Position numbers and translations under genes: made by a program | Part shown: positions 13,096-15,663 of the stretch, piece after piece | Position numbering within the stretch: position 1 is the stretch's first letter | Layout: each line of letters begins with the position of its first letter | Notes under the pieces: model-generated | Told to the model about the DNA's origin: nothing | Database searches by the model: none | What the model saw: the letters and a program-made list of their open reading frames with translations, nothing else | Assembly (NCBI GenBank): GCA_964436315.1 | Contig: CAYTCZ010000090.1 | Span: 1-15,663 of the forward strand | DNA length: 15,663 nucleotides | Direction of reading: 5' to 3' | Source: CAYTCZ01 sp964436315 | Lineage (GTDB): Bacteria; Actinomycetota; Thermoleophilia; Gaiellales; Gaiellaceae

Positions 13096-14691
13096 TCACT
13101 CGACGCCGACCGGAGCTTCCACGCGCCTTTCGACCGGCGGCGCTGCCTCCGCATCGAGACGCTCGAGCAGGTGGTCGCCAACCCGGAGTGCGTTCGCCAT
13201 CACGGTGAGCGCCGGGTTGACGGCGCTAGCCGACGGGAAGAAGCTCGCGTCGACGACATAGAGGTTGTCGAGGTCGTGCGCCTTGCAGTTCACATCGAGC
13301 GCCGAGTCGACCGGGTCGGTTCCGAAGCGGACGGTGCCGCACTGGTGTGCGACGCCGGCGATCGGGATGCGCTCGTCGCGGATGAGCTGGTTCGGGATCA
13401 GGCGTTCGTGCATGTCGAGGTGGGTCAGCAGGCCTTTCAGCTTGCGGAGCAGCCGTCGGTGACCCTCGAGGTTTCGGTTCGTGTAATGGATGTGGACGCG
13501 TCCCGATCCGTCTAGCGTCACGCGGTTTTCCGGGTTCGGAAGATCCTCGGTCGTGAGCCAGAAGTCGACCGCGCGGCTGGCGACGTAGTCGAGGACGAAC
13601 CCCGGGGTGGGAACCGGCGCGCCGGCGCGCAGCATCTGCCCGTCGGTCTTACCGAGCATCTGGATGTGCCCGAGCGGGAAGTCGAAGTCGTCGGCGCCCC
13701 AGTAGTAGTCGTTGACCCCGAGCGTCTTCTGGAAGCGCGTGGGGTTCGGCTCCTTCGAAATCGCGATCAGGGCGGAGTTGATATGCGCCATGTAGTGGCG
13801 CCCGATGACGTCCGAGGAGTTCGCCAGGCCGCTCGGGTGTTGGTCGTTGGCCGACCGAAGGAGTAAGAGCGCCGAGTTGATCGCCCCACAAGAGACCACA
13901 ACGATGTCGGCCGAGTACTTCTGTCGCTCGCCGTGCTGATCGACGATCACACCCGTGATGTGGCCGCCTCTCTCGTCGGTTTCGAGCCGTACCACCCGCG
14001 AGTTGGTCCGGAGCGTCACGTTGGGGTGTTCGAGCGCCGGCCTGATGCAGAGCACGTGCGCGTCTGCCTTCGCATCGACGAGACACGGGAAGCCGTCGAG
14101 CCTCGTGCAGCGGACGCAGGGGCTCCGCTCGGGGTCCGACTCGTCGAGATTGACGCCGACGGGGAGATGGAACGGCTTGTGGCCGGTGCGTACGAGGTCG
14201 TCGTGGAGCTTCTGAATGCGTGGCTCGTGGCTGACGGCCGGGTACGAGTAGGGCCTGGAGGCGGGCGGCTCGGTCGGGTCCTCCCCTCGCTCGCCGTGCA
14301 CGAGGTAGAGGCGCTCCGCTTCCGTGTAGTACGGCTCGAAATCCTCGTAGGAAAGGGGCCAGGCGGGAGAGATTCCACCGTGATGGCGAACCTCGCCGAA
14401 GTCGCGCTCGCGCAGCCGGAAGAGGATGGCGCCGTAGAACTTCGTCTGGCCTCCCACGTAGTAGTGCTGCCCCGGGTGGAATGTCTTGCCGTCCTTGTCG
14501 TACCACTCCTCCTTGGCCTTGTACTTGTTCCGGACGAAGACGGCTCGACTGTCCCAGTTGTCGGGCTCCCGACGCAGGTAGTCCCCGCGCTCGAGTAGCA
14601 GGATGCGCTTTCCTGACGGCGCCAGGCGGTGCGCAAGCGTTCCGCCCCCCGCGCCGGTGCCGATGATGATGATGTCGTAGTGGTCGCACAT
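13096..14691 (-). CDS. GMC-family FAD oxidoreductase related to pyranose/glycoside oxidases
   Basis: Encodes 531 residues. It has the FAD motif GTGAGG at 11-16, GGQTKFYGAILFRLRERDF at 80-98, and a C-terminal GMC domain with HQCGTVRFGTDP starting at 449 and NLYVVDASFFPSASAVNP at 476-493. His449 and Asn492 match the catalytic His-Asn pair of pyranose oxidases. Fungal pyranose 2-oxidase binds FAD covalently through the His of a THW motif; the matching site here is Thr83-Lys84-Phe85, so FAD should be non-covalent. A cysteine cluster, CVRCTRLDGFPC (192, 195, 203), stands in the middle. Related bacterial enzymes oxidise sugars or glycosides, some at C3; the substrate and electron acceptor here are unknown. 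GGGAGG precedes the ATG at 14691. The gene starts 14 bases after the cyclase stop. Longer upstream frames overlap the cyclase gene and are not real. Confidence 0.92.
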   Translation of the reverse strand: MCDHYDIIIIGTGAGGGTLAHRLAPSGKRILLLERGDYLRREPDNWDSRAVFVRNKYKAKEEWYDKDGKTFHPGQHYYVGGQTKFYGAILFRLRERDFGEVRHHGGISPAWPLSYEDFEPYYTEAERLYLVHGERGEDPTEPPASRPYSYPAVSHEPRIQKLHDDLVRTGHKPFHLPVGVNLDESDPERSPCVRCTRLDGFPCLVDAKADAHVLCIRPALEHPNVTLRTNSRVVRLETDERGGHITGVIVDQHGERQKYSADIVVVSCGAINSALLLLRSANDQHPSGLANSSDVIGRHYMAHINSALIAISKEPNPTRFQKTLGVNDYYWGADDFDFPLGHIQMLGKTDGQMLRAGAPVPTPGFVLDYVASRAVDFWLTTEDLPNPENRVTLDGSGRVHIHYTNRNLEGHRRLLRKLKGLLTHLDMHERLIPNQLIRDERIPIAGVAHQCGTVRFGTDPVDSALDVNCKAHDLDNLYVVDASFFPSASAVNPALTVMANALRVGDHLLERLDAEAAPPVERRVEAPVGVE

Positions 14692-14703
14692 GGAGGTACC
14701 TCC
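14692..14703. promoter_or_regulatory. Palindrome GGAGGTACCTCC covering the flavoprotein ribosome site
   Basis: A perfect 12-base palindrome lies directly before the flavoprotein ATG and contains its Shine-Dalgarno sequence. In RNA, GGAG could pair with CTCC around a GTAC loop, hiding the site next to the start. The stem is only four pairs, so the effect may be small, and coupling with the cyclase gene could open it. Confidence 0.4.
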
Positions 14704-14705
14704 CG

Positions 14706-15602
14706 TCAGACGAGGGCGATCGGTGAGACCCAGGCGCCGGTGGCGCCGCGCAGCTTGGCGTGGGTCAGGACGAGGGCGAATTCGCGCGAGCCACTGGCGG
14801 CGAGTTCGGCTGTATCGAGGTTCTCGACGACGAAGACGCCGTGGCGAACGTTCAAGATCTGCGGGACCTCGAAGGGACGCGCTGAGTCCTCGGCCGGGAC
14901 CGGTCCGTAACTCCAGGTGTCGCAACCGGTGAGCGCCACGCCGCGATCGACGAGCCACTCCGCCACCTCGTAGCCAGGGCCTGGCTCTCCAGAGAGGTAT
15001 ATCTCCGGGTCATCCCAGTGGCTGCTCCAGCCCGTATGGAAGAGGACGGCGTCGCCGGGCTCGGGCTCGATGCCTCCGAGGTCGTCCACGGTGATGACAC
15101 CGCCGATTCCCGGGCACCGCATGGAGACGTCGACGAGCCAGCCGCGCGTGACGATCTGAGGGATTGTCTCGGCTCCGAGCCGCGTAACGCCCGAGGGCGA
15201 AGCGAGCTCGGCGACCGTCCAGCCGTTGTAGCCGCGATCGCCGATCTGCAGGTGGCTGAGCGCGTCGAGATGTGTACCGAGCTGTTGCGTGCCGTTCACG
15301 ATCTCCGTGACCCAGTTGATGCGGTTGTCGCCGAACGGCATCGCCTCGTTCGCGTGATGGGCGGTCGTGATCAAGGCTTGGCGGAAGTAGCGGCCCGGAA
15401 AAACGGGGCACCCTTCGTCGAGGACGTGGCCGAGGTCGTACATTCGACCCTCACGGACGAGTGCCATCGCCTCGCGGCGTTTGGCGTTGTCGATGTGGTT
15501 CAGCATTCCGAGCTGGTCCTCCGACCCGAAGGGCGAGGGCCACCACCGGCCGTCCCCACCGGCTGAAGACCCATCCGAGGACCGTGCGGTGGAGACGGTC
15601 AT
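14706..15602 (-). CDS. Cyclase-family metal-dependent hydrolase (kynurenine formamidase-like)
   Basis: Encodes 298 residues. The central metal-binding motif reads QLGTHLDALSH at 107-117, close to the HxGTHxDxPxH signature of the cyclase family (PF04199), with His111, Asp113 and His117 kept and the first His replaced by Gln107. Other marks are SEDQLGMLN near 27-35, a likely substrate-gate DEGCPVFPGR, and VLFHTGWSSHW. Members hydrolyse amides or lactones (formylkynurenine, isatin) or act in polyketide cyclisation; this longer form is usually unassigned. No kynurenine pathway gene is nearby, so a lactone or similar ring of the operon's substrate is more likely. The ATG at 15602 is chosen over a GTG at 15614 because it overlaps the stop of the preceding dehydrogenase in ATGA. 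The flavoprotein gene starts 14 bases downstream. Confidence 0.9.
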   Translation of the reverse strand: MTVSTARSSDGSSAGGDGRWWPSPFGSEDQLGMLNHIDNAKRREAMALVREGRMYDLGHVLDEGCPVFPGRYFRQALITTAHHANEAMPFGDNRINWVTEIVNGTQQLGTHLDALSHLQIGDRGYNGWTVAELASPSGVTRLGAETIPQIVTRGWLVDVSMRCPGIGGVITVDDLGGIEPEPGDAVLFHTGWSSHWDDPEIYLSGEPGPGYEVAEWLVDRGVALTGCDTWSYGPVPAEDSARPFEVPQILNVRHGVFVVENLDTAELAASGSREFALVLTHAKLRGATGAWVSPIALV

Positions 15603-15663
15603 TCCGATGACCACGGCTCGCGAAAGTCGGCGAAGAGCGTCAGGCCGCCGTCGACGTAGATCG
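15599..15663 (-). CDS. Short-chain dehydrogenase/reductase, C-terminal end only
   Basis: The window cuts this gene, leaving its last 20 codons and a TGA stop. The peptide IYVDGGLTLFADFR followed by EPWSSE is the typical C-terminus of short-chain dehydrogenases: the VDGG turn closes the nucleotide-fold core, and endings of this type occur in proteins annotated as glucose 1-dehydrogenase. The stop overlaps the cyclase start as ATGA, so the two are translationally coupled and this gene is an upstream member of the operon. An NAD(P)-dependent alcohol or sugar dehydrogenase is likely; the substrate cannot be known from this piece. The catalytic Tyr and Lys lie outside the window. Confidence 0.8.
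   Translation of the reverse strand, partial: IYVDGGLTLFADFREPWSSE

Noticed and set aside
13002..13181. N-terminal extension of the first SMP-30 protein up to 13181
   Set aside because: It overlaps the true end of the flavoprotein gene and is Arg/Ser-rich; the SMP-30 homology begins after the ATG at 13001.
14692..14958. N-terminal extension of the flavoprotein up to 14958
   Set aside because: It is Arg-rich, overlaps the cyclase coding region, and precedes an ATG with a good ribosome site and an immediate FAD motif.
14706..15602. Kynurenine formamidase in a tryptophan degradation locus
   Set aside because: The motif fits the cyclase superfamily, but no kynureninase, tryptophan dioxygenase or related gene is nearby and the length suits the broader family.
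1..15663. Mobile element, CRISPR array or RNA gene
   Set aside because: No transposase, integrase, regularly spaced repeats, tRNA cloverleaf or rRNA motifs were seen on either strand.

Overview
This window looks like part of a high-GC Actinomycetota genome, probably a soil lineage near Thermoleophilia (Gaiellales or Solirubrobacterales). The evidence is GC-rich third codon positions, frequent GTG starts, an ECF sigma factor and a MalT-like LuxR regulator of actinobacterial style, and a degradative operon of flavin oxidoreductase and SMP-30 lactonase genes. The 100-base run of N at 1727-1826 marks a scaffold join, as in a draft or metagenome assembly. Placement below phylum is inference.

Left part (1-3493). 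Two minus-strand membrane protein genes come first: a six-helix protein with buried His/Asp/Glu residues, and a three-helix protein ending in a DM13 redox domain. The assembly gap follows, then a minus-strand flavin disulfide reductase of the lipoamide dehydrogenase family. It keeps the redox cysteine pair but has Phe in place of the catalytic His.

Middle part (3494-8135), plus strand. It holds a CPA2-type cation/proton antiporter, then an intergenic stretch rich in TCACCC palindromes. Next is an 82-residue protein whose stop overlaps the GTG start of an ECF-type sigma factor, and then a 750-residue MalT-like ATP-binding LuxR regulator. No anti-sigma gene is adjacent to the sigma factor.

Right part (8132-15663), minus strand. 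One tightly packed run of eight genes is read leftward from the window's right edge: the end of a short-chain dehydrogenase, a cyclase-family metal hydrolase, a GMC flavoprotein related to pyranose oxidases, an SMP-30 lactonase, a GlcG-GlcG-cupin fusion, a second SMP-30 lactonase with an added carbohydrate-binding-like N-terminal domain, a redoxin, and a small membrane protein. Most junctions overlap or lie within 30 bases. The only larger gap, 94 bases before the first SMP-30 gene, holds a strong hairpin. The content suggests stepwise oxidation of a sugar, glycoside or other polyol: dehydrogenase or flavoenzyme to lactone or keto-sugar, lactonase to acid, with a peroxide-handling protein nearby. 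The substrate cannot be read from the sequence. This operon is the best candidate in the window for an undescribed pathway.

No tRNA, rRNA, CRISPR array, insertion sequence, integrase or attachment site was seen.
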